A stretch of DNA of 64,000 nucleotides from Micrococcaceae bacterium. GTDB lineage: Bacteria > Actinomycetota > Actinomycetes > Actinomycetales > Micrococcaceae. A program made the translations under genes and the position numbers. The stretch covers positions 1-64,000 of the forward strand of contig JABXHI010000028.1 in assembly GCA_013393415.1 (NCBI GenBank). The letters run 5' to 3'. Within the stretch, counting starts at the first letter, position 1, and every line of letters begins with the position of its first letter. A model generated the notes under the pieces. It made no database searches, was not told the origin of the DNA, and saw nothing but the letters and a program-made list of their open reading frames with translations. Of the stretch, positions 36,527-45,052 are shown in pieces.

Positions 36527-37690
36527 CTACGGCACGCTCAATTGCGTGTCGGCTACCGCCCGCTGGTTGATGGCTGCGAAATTCCATGCGCTGCGCCGGG
36601 GGAGTATCGCCGATTCACGCCACTGTGCCAACATGAACGCGACCTTGGTCTCCATGTGGCTGCGCATTTTCTGGAATGACTCTTCAGGGTCGCTGCCCAC
36701 CAGTCCGGCCAAGAGCCACCAGGTCCAGGCGGCAGCGCCCGCGTTCGCCACGGCCAACGCGGTGATGCTGGGTACTGCTTGCGCAGAAATAGCGTACGAG
36801 AATGCCGCCGGGACCAGAATATCCGCGGCCACGGTCAAAACTGATGCGCACGGCAGATGCTCTATGCCGGCCGGTACGCGGGAACGGTCAATTTCACCAT
36901 AGGAATCCCGTAGGGCCAATAGCTCGGGAATATTCAAGCCCTGCGGGTCATAGAGGGTCCCGGCTGCGTCACCGATGGCAACGACTGGTACGCCAGCTGC
37001 GTGGAGGAACCTGGCGGTGCTGCCGCCCATCGTGCCGATTCCCTGAATGGCTACCGTGGTGTGAGACAAGGTCCAGCCAAAGGAGTTCGCCGCCGCTAAG
37101 CATGCCTGGGCCACCCCGTGCCCACCGATAAGATCCGCTACTGGTGGACCAAGCGAGGATCGCATCGCCATCGCGTTGCGGATGCGCTTCAGTGTCTTAT
37201 CCGGGTGTTCTGATCGTTCAATCGCCGCGTGGTACGAATGGTGTAAGCCAAGCCGTTGGAAGACACCGTCGAGATCGGTCTGGCTGACGCCCAGATCCTC
37301 GGCTGTTACCCAGTGTTCTTCGAGCCAGGGCAACATCGCCATAAAGAACCGTTCCAAGACCTCAAGAGCCGCTGGATGATGCGGATCCATATCAATGCCA
37401 GCTTTTGCGCCGCCCACAGGTAGGCCGAAGGCTGCAGTTTTCAGGGTCATGCGGTGAGCCAGGTCAGCTACTTCCGACAGCGTGCAACCAGCCCGCATCC
37501 GAGTGCCCCCGGTGGTGAGGCCTCCGACGATACTATCGACGACGAAAAACCCGCGGGCGCCGGTCACCGGATCGGTCCACACGTGTTCGTGTACGGGTGG
37601 TCGGTCGATGCTGGCAGGCGGAGCGAAGTGGTCGACGTGCTGGGTCAGCGGGCGCTCTTGGAAACTCCAGGGGTTGTGTATCGTAGTCAT
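36527..37690 (-). CDS. Glu/Leu/Phe/Val dehydrogenase-like protein
   Basis: A 387-residue protein of the amino acid dehydrogenase family. The N-terminal domain has TGGTRMRAGCTLSEVADLAHRMTLKTAAFGLPVGGAKAGIDMDP (substrate Lys in GGAKAGI) and AEDLGVSQTDLDGVF; the NAD domain has VAIQGIGTMGGSTARFLHAAGVPVVAIGD. The C-terminal LAVANAGAAAWTWW replaces the usual NAGGV stretch, so substrate range may differ from glutamate or leucine. ATG 37690 is preferred to GTG 37699. It shares a 145-base divergent region with lysR and would deaminate an amino acid made in the island. Confidence 0.82.
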   Translation of the reverse strand: MTTIHNPWSFQERPLTQHVDHFAPPASIDRPPVHEHVWTDPVTGARGFFVVDSIVGGLTTGGTRMRAGCTLSEVADLAHRMTLKTAAFGLPVGGAKAGIDMDPHHPAALEVLERFFMAMLPWLEEHWVTAEDLGVSQTDLDGVFQRLGLHHSYHAAIERSEHPDKTLKRIRNAMAMRSSLGPPVADLIGGHGVAQACLAAANSFGWTLSHTTVAIQGIGTMGGSTARFLHAAGVPVVAIGDAAGTLYDPQGLNIPELLALRDSYGEIDRSRVPAGIEHLPCASVLTVAADILVPAAFSYAISAQAVPSITALAVANAGAAAWTWWLLAGLVGSDPEESFQKMRSHMETKVAFMLAQWRESAILPRRSAWNFAAINQRAVADTQLSVP

Positions 37691-37768
37691 GCGTCCCACT
37701 TCCGTCCTCGGTCGGGAAATGTGCTGTGACTACAGTGTGAATCACCGGCCGCGGAAGCGTCTAGTTAC

Positions 37769-37788
37769 AATTCATGCACGGTGGAATT
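37769..37788. promoter_or_regulatory. Candidate LysR-type binding site
   Basis: AATTC (37769-37773) and GAATT (37784-37788) are separated by 10 bases, an interrupted dyad of the size bound by LysR regulators. It lies 47 bases before lysR and 81 before the divergent dehydrogenase start. Role inferred from position. Confidence 0.4.
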
Positions 37789-37834
37789 CACTGAACCTGC
37801 ACGATTATGTGTGAGCTGGACTACACTAATTGCC

Positions 37835-38779
37835 ATGGACCTGTCACTTCGCCGCCTGAAGATGCTGCGGGAGCTGCACCGGCGTGGCACTGTGACTGCC
37901 GCAGCTGAGTCGTTACATTACAGTCCTTCCGGGATTTCTCAGCAGTTGGCCCAGTTGGAGCGCGACGTCGGGGTGGTGTTAGTAGAACGCGTCGGTCGCC
38001 GTGTCCGGCTCACTGAGCTCGGACTGGTATTAGCCGAGCACGCCGAAGAAATTCTGGGCGCGGTGGAACGCGCTTCCATGGCGCTGGAACAGGTCCAAGG
38101 TGGCGTTACTGCCCGACTGATGGCCGGGGTGTGGGCTTCGGTTGCTTCCGGTCTGGTGACCCCGGCATTGGGCGCGTTGGCCAAGCAGCACCCGGGCATC
38201 GAGGTGCGCACCGTCGAACTGGCACCCGAATCGATGGCAGAAGCCGTGCTGGACGGTACTTTGGATTTTTCGTTCGTGATTGACTATACGAACTATCCGA
38301 TGGTGTGGGACCCTGCGTTGAGTCGCGAAGTGATCGCAGTGGAACGGCTCTACGCTGCAGCTCCGGCCGGGAGCATCCCCGGCGCCACGGTATCGCTGAC
38401 CGATCTGAGCGAGCACCCCTGGATCTTGGCTGGTTCGCGCTCGCATTTGGGCAAAGCGATTCGGCTGGCCTGCCGACGCCAAGGATTTGAACCACAGATT
38501 ATGCACACCGTGGAGGAACAGTCGACCGCACTGGTGATGGTCGCCGGTGGTTTGGGCGTGTCGTTGGTGTCTGATCTCGCGTTAGATATGGTGCCCGATG
38601 GCGTGGGGATCGTGGCGCTGGACCAGCCGGTCATGCGCACAGTATCAATCGCTTGGCGCAGCACTCCAACACCGCGTGCCCCGTTGGATCTGGTGGTTGA
38701 CGCGATGCGCACGGCGGCGGCCGAACGGGGGATTGCCAGCAGCACGGGGTTGCCGCAGCCGGAGGAGGAGCAGCATTAA
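37835..38779 (+). CDS. LysR-family regulator
   Basis: A 314-residue regulator: winged helix MDLSLRRLKMLRELHRRGTVTAAAESLHYSPSGISQQLAQLERDVG, then a type-2 periplasmic-binding-like effector domain (VWASVASGLVTPALGALAKQHPGIEVR, LVMVAGGLGVSLVSDLAL). ATG 37835 is chosen because it opens the canonical domain; TACACT ends 8 bases earlier and no ribosome site exists, so the transcript may be leaderless. The stop overlaps the convergent transporter ATPase by 4 bases. It probably governs the dehydrogenase gene and perhaps the ABC importer. Effector unknown. Confidence 0.87.
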   Translation: MDLSLRRLKMLRELHRRGTVTAAAESLHYSPSGISQQLAQLERDVGVVLVERVGRRVRLTELGLVLAEHAEEILGAVERASMALEQVQGGVTARLMAGVWASVASGLVTPALGALAKQHPGIEVRTVELAPESMAEAVLDGTLDFSFVIDYTNYPMVWDPALSREVIAVERLYAAAPAGSIPGATVSLTDLSEHPWILAGSRSHLGKAIRLACRRQGFEPQIMHTVEEQSTALVMVAGGLGVSLVSDLALDMVPDGVGIVALDQPVMRTVSIAWRSTPTPRAPLDLVVDAMRTAAAERGIASSTGLPQPEEEQH

Positions 38780-39576
38780 CTGTCGCGCAGCACCGCCGAA
38801 AGGAATTGCCTGGTCCGCTCATTGGACGGGTTGGTGAAGATGGTTTCAGGGTCGTTGGACTCGACGACCTTGCCCCCGTCGAACATCATCACTCGGTGCG
38901 AAACATCTCGGGCGAAACTCATCTCGTGGGTGACAATCAACATCGTGACGTTCGTATTTTCTGCAACATCGCGCAGCACTTGTAACACGTCGCCGACCAC
39001 TTCGGGATCCAGTGCCGAGGTGACTTCATCCAGCAAGAGGATTTCGGGGTCCATTGCCAGGGCCCTGGCGATCGCCACACGCTGCTGCTGACCACCGGAG
39101 AGCTGGGTAGGGTGCGCATCGGCTTTGTCCGGCACACCGACCTGCTCAAGCAATTCACGGGCCCGGGCAGTGGCCTCGTCTTTGGACTTGCCCAACACGT
39201 GAATGGGTGCTTCGGTGATGTTCTGCATGACCGTCATGTTTGGGAACAAATTGAATTGTTGAAACACCATCCCGATACGAGTACGGATCTTTTTCTGTTC
39301 CCGGCTGGATACCGGCATCCGCTTGCCGTTGCGCTGTTCATACGCCAGCGGTTGGCCATCAATGTAGATGTAACCGGCACTGAGCTCTTCAAGGGTCATG
39401 ACCAGACGCAAGATGGTCGTCTTACCAGAACCGGACGGTCCAATGAGAGTTACTCGCTCGCCGCGTTCCACTGAGAAATTGAGATCCTTCAGGACCGTTT
39501 TATCGCCGAAGTGCTTTTCGACATCGCGGAATTCAATCACGGGGTGGGTGCTGTGCGGATCAGTGGGCGTAGGCAA
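38776..39576 (-). CDS. ehuA: Ehu-like polar amino acid ABC transporter, ATPase
   Basis: A 266-residue ATPase: Walker A IGPSGSGKTTILR, Q-loop MVFQQFNLFPNMTV, signature LSGGQQQRVAIARAL, Walker B EILLLDEVTSALDPE and H-loop IVTHEMSFA. The insert YEQRNGKRMPVSSREQKKIR resembles ectoine-importer EhuA proteins. It powers the two permeases just upstream, overlapping the nearer one by 17 bases. The gene symbol reflects resemblance; substrate not proven. Confidence 0.88.
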   Translation of the reverse strand: MPTPTDPHSTHPVIEFRDVEKHFGDKTVLKDLNFSVERGERVTLIGPSGSGKTTILRLVMTLEELSAGYIYIDGQPLAYEQRNGKRMPVSSREQKKIRTRIGMVFQQFNLFPNMTVMQNITEAPIHVLGKSKDEATARARELLEQVGVPDKADAHPTQLSGGQQQRVAIARALAMDPEILLLDEVTSALDPEVVGDVLQVLRDVAENTNVTMLIVTHEMSFARDVSHRVMMFDGGKVVESNDPETIFTNPSNERTRQFLSAVLRDS

Positions 39577-40279
39577 GTGCCTTCTCCAATCGGTTGACGA
39601 GGACGGCGGTGCCGTAACTGGCGATCAAAAAGATAAGGCCGGCAATCGTAATGGTTTCAATATATCGGTAGGTGAAGCCGCCGATTTCCAATGCCGTGGT
39701 CACCATCTCCATGACAGAGATGGAGATCAAAAACGGCGTGTCTTTGAACATTGAGATCGCATAGTTGCCCAGTGAGGGCACCGTGGAACGTAACGCCTGC
39801 GGGATGATTACCCGGCGCCATGTGCGCGTAGCAGGCATGGATAGGGCGGTGGTTGCTTCCCACTGGCCGGTCGGGACCGAATCAATGCCCGCACGATACA
39901 CCTCGGACATATACGTGGAATAGTGCACACCGTACACCAGTAGGGCTATGGTCATTGGCTCCATCCATACGAAACCGTAGAACAGGACCAATAATTGGAC
40001 GACGATGGGCGTCATCCGAATGAAATTCGCAATCCAGGTAACCAACAACGACAGGGGTTTTGGCAACAGCCGAATCAGGATTGCAATCACGAGCCCAAGA
40101 ACGACTGCGATCATCGTGCCAACGACCGTGACGAGCAGGGTTACCTGGAGAAAGGAACTTAACATCTGCGGCAAGACTTCCCACGCGAAGTCCCAGCGCC
40201 AGAAACTGGTGGAGTCATCGATATCTGGCGTGTCCACCGTTGCAGGCACCACGTGGGCTAGAAGTCCGAGCATGTTCAT
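39560..40279 (-). CDS. ehuD: Ehu-like ABC transporter permease (EhuD type)
   Basis: A 239-residue His/Glu-type permease with about five helices. It begins with a variable head and then FAWEVLPQMLSSFLQVTLLVTVVG; the EAA loop is WEATTALSMPATRTWRRVIIPQALR. IRMTPIVVQLLVLFYG is the conserved amino-acid-permease stretch. It overlaps both neighbours, so the three cytoplasmic/membrane parts are tightly coupled. Confidence 0.87.
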   Translation of the reverse strand: MNMLGLLAHVVPATVDTPDIDDSTSFWRWDFAWEVLPQMLSSFLQVTLLVTVVGTMIAVVLGLVIAILIRLLPKPLSLLVTWIANFIRMTPIVVQLLVLFYGFVWMEPMTIALLVYGVHYSTYMSEVYRAGIDSVPTGQWEATTALSMPATRTWRRVIIPQALRSTVPSLGNYAISMFKDTPFLISISVMEMVTTALEIGGFTYRYIETITIAGLIFLIASYGTAVLVNRLEKALAYAH

Positions 40280-41031
40280 GACGATCCTCCTGACCCCGTC
40301 GTTACCGTCACCGCGTCATTATGGGAGCGGTTTTTCTTCGGGAGCGGAGAGAGAATCTCTAGCAGGCTTGGACCCTGACCCAGGCGATGCTTTGCCCGGG
40401 CCTCGAGCATCCGCATGAGCTGTGTCAAGATCAAAGCGATGAGGAAATATACCACCAACCCCACAACTGCCAGGGCGAAGAACCAGTCGGTAGTGCGCCG
40501 AAGCTGGAGCATTTCGAACGTGAATTCGTTCATACCGATGATATAGACAATAGAACTGCCTTTGAGTAGGTGCACCCAGAGATTGGTCAGTGAAGGCAAC
40601 ATCAGGGCCCATGCCTGGGGGAAAATTACACGGCGAACTTTATGCGGCCAGGACATCGATAGAGCGGTGGTGGCTTCCCACTGGCTCTGTGGTACTGAGG
40701 TCAAAGAAGCACGGACAGCTTCGGCGCCATAAGCACCGTAATTCAGTGTGAGCCCGAAGATGGCTACCATCATGGCGCCCAGGCTTGGGCCGAACAGTGG
40801 CAGGACATAGAACAGCCACATCAGCTGCACCAGTAATGATGTACCGCGGAAGAATTCGATGATGATACGGGCCGGGAGGCGAACCAATTTTCGTGGGCTG
40901 CCCGCCATCAGACCCAAGATCACTGCAACAACGAATGCGAGTAGACCACTGATCACGGTGAGTTGGACCGTCAGCAGCAGGCCCTCCAGTAACCGGGGCC
41001 CGTGCATGGAGAGGGCATCTAGATAATTCAC
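40276..41031 (-). CDS. ehuC: Ehu-like ABC transporter permease (EhuC type)
   Basis: A 251-residue permease. Family stretches include VIIEFFRGTSLLVQL-like sequence (IIIEFFRGTSLLVQLMWLFY), LTLNYGAYGAEAVRASL and the EAA loop WEATTALSMSWPHKVRRVIFPQAW. It forms a heterodimer channel with the downstream permease. A long Ser/Gly-rich cytoplasmic tail follows the last helix. It is separated from the binding-protein gene by about 100 bases containing a hairpin. Confidence 0.87.
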   Translation of the reverse strand: MNYLDALSMHGPRLLEGLLLTVQLTVISGLLAFVVAVILGLMAGSPRKLVRLPARIIIEFFRGTSLLVQLMWLFYVLPLFGPSLGAMMVAIFGLTLNYGAYGAEAVRASLTSVPQSQWEATTALSMSWPHKVRRVIFPQAWALMLPSLTNLWVHLLKGSSIVYIIGMNEFTFEMLQLRRTTDWFFALAVVGLVVYFLIALILTQLMRMLEARAKHRLGQGPSLLEILSPLPKKNRSHNDAVTVTTGSGGSS

Positions 41032-41066
41032 AAGACGACGTGATTCCCTTCTGGATTCTTTGGGAT

Positions 41067-41101
41067 GCTCCCTCCGAGCGAGCGGGTCGGTCGGAGGGAG
41101 C
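41067..41101 (-). repeat. 11-bp perfect hairpin between binding protein and permease genes
   Basis: GCTCCCTCCGA (41067-41077) pairs with 41091-41101 around a 13-base loop. On the operon strand it lies 32 bases after the binding-protein stop. No T-run follows. Such hairpins commonly protect the upstream message or partly stop transcription, giving more binding protein than permease. Confidence 0.55.
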
Positions 41102-41132
41102 CATCAGGAACAGTCAACGGCTAGGAACGTGA

Positions 41133-42041
41133 CTATTCCTCGATATCCTGGAGGGCTTCTAGATCGCCGTTGCACAGTGCTTCAGCGGTCATGTCCTCGG
41201 GTGGAACCTCAGCGTCGGTGAAGCCGAATTCACCGATAATCTCACCAAGTTCGCCGTTGGATTTCAGCTCTGCAAGGTGCTCGTTGTATTCATCGAGTGT
41301 TTCGGTGTCGTCCTGGCGGAAGACAGTGGACCCGGCCCCATACTGTAGGACCCCGTCAATTTCTTGCACAAATGGCCCCGTGACCTCAACGCCTTCAGCG
41401 TCTTCGGCCATCTGGTTGAGCGAGATAGCAGTCATCGCGAAGACATCCGCGCGTCCACCCTGAACCATCTCGAGACCCTCATCGGCGCTTCCCACGCCGT
41501 CATAGTCGAGTCCCAGATCCGTGGCATAACCCGCCTCAATACCTGCGGTCAGGGTGGCCAAGGTAATATCCTCACCGGCTTCCTGCGCTTCTAGCACATC
41601 GTCGAGGTCTTCTACACCGTGTGGGTTGCCTTCTTCGACGAGGAGCGTGGTTGTGTACATGATTTCTGGTTCAGCGAAAGCGGCTTCTTCACACCGTTCC
41701 GGGGTGATGGACATGCCCGCCGAGATGGCATCGAAGCGTTCTGCATTGAGCCCGGGGATGAGGTTGTCCCAATCCACAAGCTCTGCCTCAACTTCATAGC
41801 CCATATCGCCAAAGATCCGTTCGGCCAACGCTACGGTCGCACCCTCGGGCTCACCTTCATCATTGAGGTAGGAGTAAGGGATTTCGCCAGCAATGCCAAC
41901 CGTAATCGTCTCGCTGGCTTCTTCGCCGCCGTCTGCTCCACCACCGTTGTCCGCTTCCTCGCCGCTACATGCGGTCAGCGCGAACAGCGCTGCCGCTGAA
42001 ACCGCGGCAGCTTTTGTTATTTTCGATGTGTTGCGAACCAT
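41133..42041 (-). CDS. ehuB: Ehu-like solute-binding lipoprotein
   Basis: A 302-residue binding protein with a lipoprotein signal (AAAVSAAALFALTACSGEE; Cys of LTAC is lipidated) and an acidic linker. The type-2 binding fold shows VGIAGEIPYSYLNDEGEPEG, LIPGLNAERFDAISAGMSITPERCEEAAFAEP and DVFAMTAISLNQM. The ITPERC stretch and the C-terminal PPEDMTAEALC echo ectoine-binding EhuB. Binding-site aromatic residues cannot be judged without a structure model. First gene of the importer operon. Confidence 0.87.
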   Translation of the reverse strand: MVRNTSKITKAAAVSAAALFALTACSGEEADNGGGADGGEEASETITVGIAGEIPYSYLNDEGEPEGATVALAERIFGDMGYEVEAELVDWDNLIPGLNAERFDAISAGMSITPERCEEAAFAEPEIMYTTTLLVEEGNPHGVEDLDDVLEAQEAGEDITLATLTAGIEAGYATDLGLDYDGVGSADEGLEMVQGGRADVFAMTAISLNQMAEDAEGVEVTGPFVQEIDGVLQYGAGSTVFRQDDTETLDEYNEHLAELKSNGELGEIIGEFGFTDAEVPPEDMTAEALCNGDLEALQDIEE

Positions 42042-42308
42042 AAAAGATAACCATCCTTATGCTGCACCGACCTCACCGTCGGACACATCTTCAATGACTG
42101 CCGAGAGTAGGCCTGGTGCGCAGTTCCTCTTCGAGTGATTTATGTCACCTGCTGGGCAGGCTGAATGGGAACCCTCAACAGCTCGAGCGCCAATATGTGG
42201 AATTCTCAAAAAAATTTATGAATTTGAGATGTTTCGGCTCTCACTGGGTATGCAACGTTCAATACTTGAAAAAACTACGCGTGCTGGTTACCAGCAGTGA
42301 CGCTGGTG

Positions 42309-42728
42309 CTAAGCAAAATCGTGAGCATGTGGTGGACGCTGGGTGCCCGCCTGAATTGCTTCCGCAGGGTCTGTGCCAAGACCGATGATGCGGTTGGAGT
42401 CATCAACGTGCACCACGTTGGGCTGGTAGCTACGGGCTTCGGCGTCTTGCATCTGCGCATAGGCGATGAGAATCACGAGGTCACCGGGATGGACGAGATG
42501 CGCTGCAGCCCCGTTGATGCCAACTACCCCGGAATCGCGTTCCCCGGCGATCGTGTAGGTCTCGAGACGAGCGCCGTTGGTAATATCCACGATCGAGACG
42601 AGTTCACCGGGCAGAATGTTCGCAGCATCCAGCAGGTTCTGATCCACGGTCACTGAGCCAACGTAGTGCAGATTCGCTTCGGTGACAGTAGCACGGTGGA
42701 TCTTGGCGTGGAACATAGTGCGCAACAT
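42309..42728 (-). CDS. panD: Aspartate 1-decarboxylase
   Basis: A 139-residue pyruvoyl enzyme making beta-alanine from aspartate for pantothenate. The self-cleavage site is G24-S25 in HYVGSVTVD; further family motifs are [45 protein letters not shown] and [10 protein letters not shown]. Alone in the window, no panB or panC beside it. GGCAGACTCC upstream gives a weak ribosome site. Confidence 0.94.
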   Translation of the reverse strand: MLRTMFHAKIHRATVTEANLHYVGSVTVDQNLLDAANILPGELVSIVDITNGARLETYTIAGERDSGVVGINGAAAHLVHPGDLVILIAYAQMQDAEARSYQPNVVHVDDSNRIIGLGTDPAEAIQAGTQRPPHAHDFA

Positions 42729-42786
42729 GGAGTCTGCCTCTCAGCGTGATAAAAGTGCAAGTGCGGGGCGATAGCCGAGGGCAAGT

Positions 42787-43437
42787 CTACCGTCTCATGT
42801 GAACTACCTCATCGGCGAGTGCTACCACATCGTCGTGGTGATGGGTCACCAACACCACCGTCAGATCTCGGGTGACCTCGGCCAAAACATCCCGGATGGC
42901 CGGTGCCGCATCAACATCAAGGGCAGCCAGCGGTTCATCCAATAAGACCAGACGCGGACCCGATGCCAAGACCCTGGCGATGGCCACACGCTGCGCCTGC
43001 CCGCCGGAGAGCTGGTCGGGTTTGCGTTTCCCAAGACCGGCTAACCCGACGCGGTCCAACCATGCTTCGGCGGCTTCGCGACGAGCTTTGCGCCCAGTAA
43101 TCCCCGCACGTTCCATGCCGTACATGATGTTTTCGCGTGCTGACAGATGAGGAAACAGGTGGTGATCCTGCGAAAGATACCCGATACCACGGTCTTTGGC
43201 CGGCACCCACGTCACGGGCCTCTTGGCTGGGGATGGGCAATTGAATAGCGTCGTGTCACCAAGGTAGGCCCGACCCGTATCCGGGATCAGCCACCCGGCT
43301 AACGCCAAAAGCGTCGTCGTCTTGCCCGAACCATTCGGGCCAAGGAGACCAACCGTTGCACCGGCGTTCACCTCGAATGCGAGCTGAACATTGCGCTGGG
43401 CTACCGTGAGCTCAACCGAGAGTCCTGGGGCCGTCAT
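42787..43437 (-). CDS. modC: Molybdate ABC transporter, ATPase (short)
   Basis: A 216-residue ATPase: Walker A GLLGPNGSGKTTTLL, Q-loop GYLSQDHHLFPHLS, signature LSGGQAQRVAIARVLASGPRLVLLDEPLAALD, H-loop VTHHHDDVVALAD. It stops right after the ATPase domain, so the C-terminal TOBE/Mop regulatory domain of ordinary ModC (about 350 residues) is absent; such a domain is found instead on the operon's first gene. Start overlaps modB by 4 bases. Confidence 0.88.
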   Translation of the reverse strand: MTAPGLSVELTVAQRNVQLAFEVNAGATVGLLGPNGSGKTTTLLALAGWLIPDTGRAYLGDTTLFNCPSPAKRPVTWVPAKDRGIGYLSQDHHLFPHLSARENIMYGMERAGITGRKARREAAEAWLDRVGLAGLGKRKPDQLSGGQAQRVAIARVLASGPRLVLLDEPLAALDVDAAPAIRDVLAEVTRDLTVVLVTHHHDDVVALADEVVHMRR

Positions 43438-44270
43438 GAAGTGCCCTCCCGGGACTTCGTCGGACGGAAGTAGGCCACAGCAATCACAATGATCGCGACC
43501 GCAATAAGCACTAACGATAATGCGACGGCTGCATCCTGATCGGTCTCACGGGCCAGATAAATCTCCAAGGGCATGGTCCGTGTGGTGCCCTGCAATGAGC
43601 CAGCAAACGTAATGGTGGCACCAAATTCCCCCAGTGCACGGGCAAAGGTGAGTACCGCACCCGAGATCAACCCGGGCCGCAGCAGCGGCAGCGTGATGGT
43701 GCTGAACGTCCGCCATTTCGAAGCGCCCAGCGACTGTGCAATGCGCTCGTAGTGCTCACCGCCAGATGCCAGATGTGATTCCAGCGAGGTCACCATAAAT
43801 GGCAAGGCCACGAACGTTTGAGCCATGACCACTGCTGCGGTGGTGAATGCAATATCAATGCCCATCGCGGAGAGGTGTTCACCGATCAGTCCGCGCCGCC
43901 CAAACGCTTCTATCAAAACAATCCCAGCAACGACGGGCGGGATCACGAGCGGGACGAGGACAATCGAGTGGATCAGTGTTCGGCCCGGAAAATCCGTGCG
44001 TGCTAACACCAGGGCTAAGGGCACGCCGAGTATGACACAAAGGATGGTTGCCACCACCGACGTCCGAAGCGATAACCACAGCGCATCCAGCGCAGCTTGA
44101 CTGGTCAGTAGATGGGGTAGATCCGACCACGTGATATCCACCAGCAGGGTTATGAAGGGTAGAACAAAAAATGCGCCGGCCAAGCATGCGATACCGATGG
44201 CCGCTGCGGGGACGCCGGTCGCCAGATGCGCTCGCCGTCGGCCGGTGGTGACTTGTTTCGTGGCTGTCAT
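43434..44270 (-). CDS. modB: Molybdate ABC transporter, permease
   Basis: A 278-residue permease with about six helices. Diagnostic segments: LRTSVVATILCVILGVPLALVLARTDFPG, LVPLVIPPVVAGIVLIEAFGRRG and the loop SLGASKWRTFSTITLPLLRPGLISGAVLTFARALGEFGATITFAG typical of ModB. It overlaps modA and modC by 4 bases each. Confidence 0.92.
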   Translation of the reverse strand: MTATKQVTTGRRRAHLATGVPAAAIGIACLAGAFFVLPFITLLVDITWSDLPHLLTSQAALDALWLSLRTSVVATILCVILGVPLALVLARTDFPGRTLIHSIVLVPLVIPPVVAGIVLIEAFGRRGLIGEHLSAMGIDIAFTTAAVVMAQTFVALPFMVTSLESHLASGGEHYERIAQSLGASKWRTFSTITLPLLRPGLISGAVLTFARALGEFGATITFAGSLQGTTRTMPLEIYLARETDQDAAVALSLVLIAVAIIVIAVAYFRPTKSREGTS

Positions 44271-45052
44271 GATGAGTGCTGATCTGGGGCCGTGAAGCCG
44301 TGTTCTTCTAAAATGGCCTGACCTGCCTTGGAATGGACATATTCAATGAATGTATCGGCAGCTTCCGGACGCGTTGAGTTGGTGGTCCGCGCAATGGGGT
44401 AGTGGTTCAGCTGCTCGTCGGCTCCGACCAGGTCAAACGTTTGCACTTCGTCGGGGGCGAGTGCAGCGTCCGTGGCGTATACCAGTCCCGCATCAGCTTG
44501 TCCTGAGCGTACTTTGCCAAGGACATCTGATACCTGTTGTTCTTCTGATACAGGACTCAGAGTGATCCCGGCGGCTTCTGCCAGCGTCTGTGACAGCCCA
44601 CCACAGGGCACCTGTTGGGCGCAGACCACGAGATTGACCCCCTCGGCATTGGCATCCTCGAGTGAAGAGATGTCGGCTGGATTGTCGGCAGGGACAATAC
44701 CGACCAGTGAGTTTGCGGCAAACAATTGACGCGTGTCGGCCTCGACGGTTTCGTCGCTTTGGGCCGTGTCCATGGTTGTTTCATTCGCTGAGGCAAACAC
44801 GTCGGCGGGAGCACCGTCCGCAAGATTTTGGACGAGTGTAGAGGAACCTGCGTAGTTAAAATCCACGGAAATGTTCGGGTGCTCCGCAGTGAATGCTTGG
44901 GCGATGTCGTCAAAGGGTTGTTGCAGGGAGGCCGCAGCGAGAACGTCGATCGTCACCTCATCCATGGTGGTCTCTGGAGTCGAATCGGTGGCACTGCAAC
45001 CGACAAGCGTCAAGGCAGTGGCAGTCATCAACACCGTGCCAGTACGTTTCAT
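44267..45052 (-). CDS. modA: Molybdate-binding lipoprotein
   Basis: A 261-residue lipoprotein (lipobox LVGC near residue 19). Family stretches: IDVLAAASLQQPFDDIAQAF, FNYAGSSTLVQNLADGAPADVFASANETTM and GLVYATDAAL. The Ser residues of AAASL and AGSS are in place to hold the oxyanion. It overlaps the regulator gene by 4 bases at its start. Confidence 0.9.
   Translation of the reverse strand: MKRTGTVLMTATALTLVGCSATDSTPETTMDEVTIDVLAAASLQQPFDDIAQAFTAEHPNISVDFNYAGSSTLVQNLADGAPADVFASANETTMDTAQSDETVEADTRQLFAANSLVGIVPADNPADISSLEDANAEGVNLVVCAQQVPCGGLSQTLAEAAGITLSPVSEEQQVSDVLGKVRSGQADAGLVYATDAALAPDEVQTFDLVGADEQLNHYPIARTTNSTRPEAADTFIEYVHSKAGQAILEEHGFTAPDQHSS

Noticed and set aside
30597-42041. A complete ectoine degradation cluster
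   Set aside because: Importer and EutA-like genes resemble it, but ectoine hydrolase and deacetylase genes are absent and DUF3830 and amidase are not part of the known pathway.
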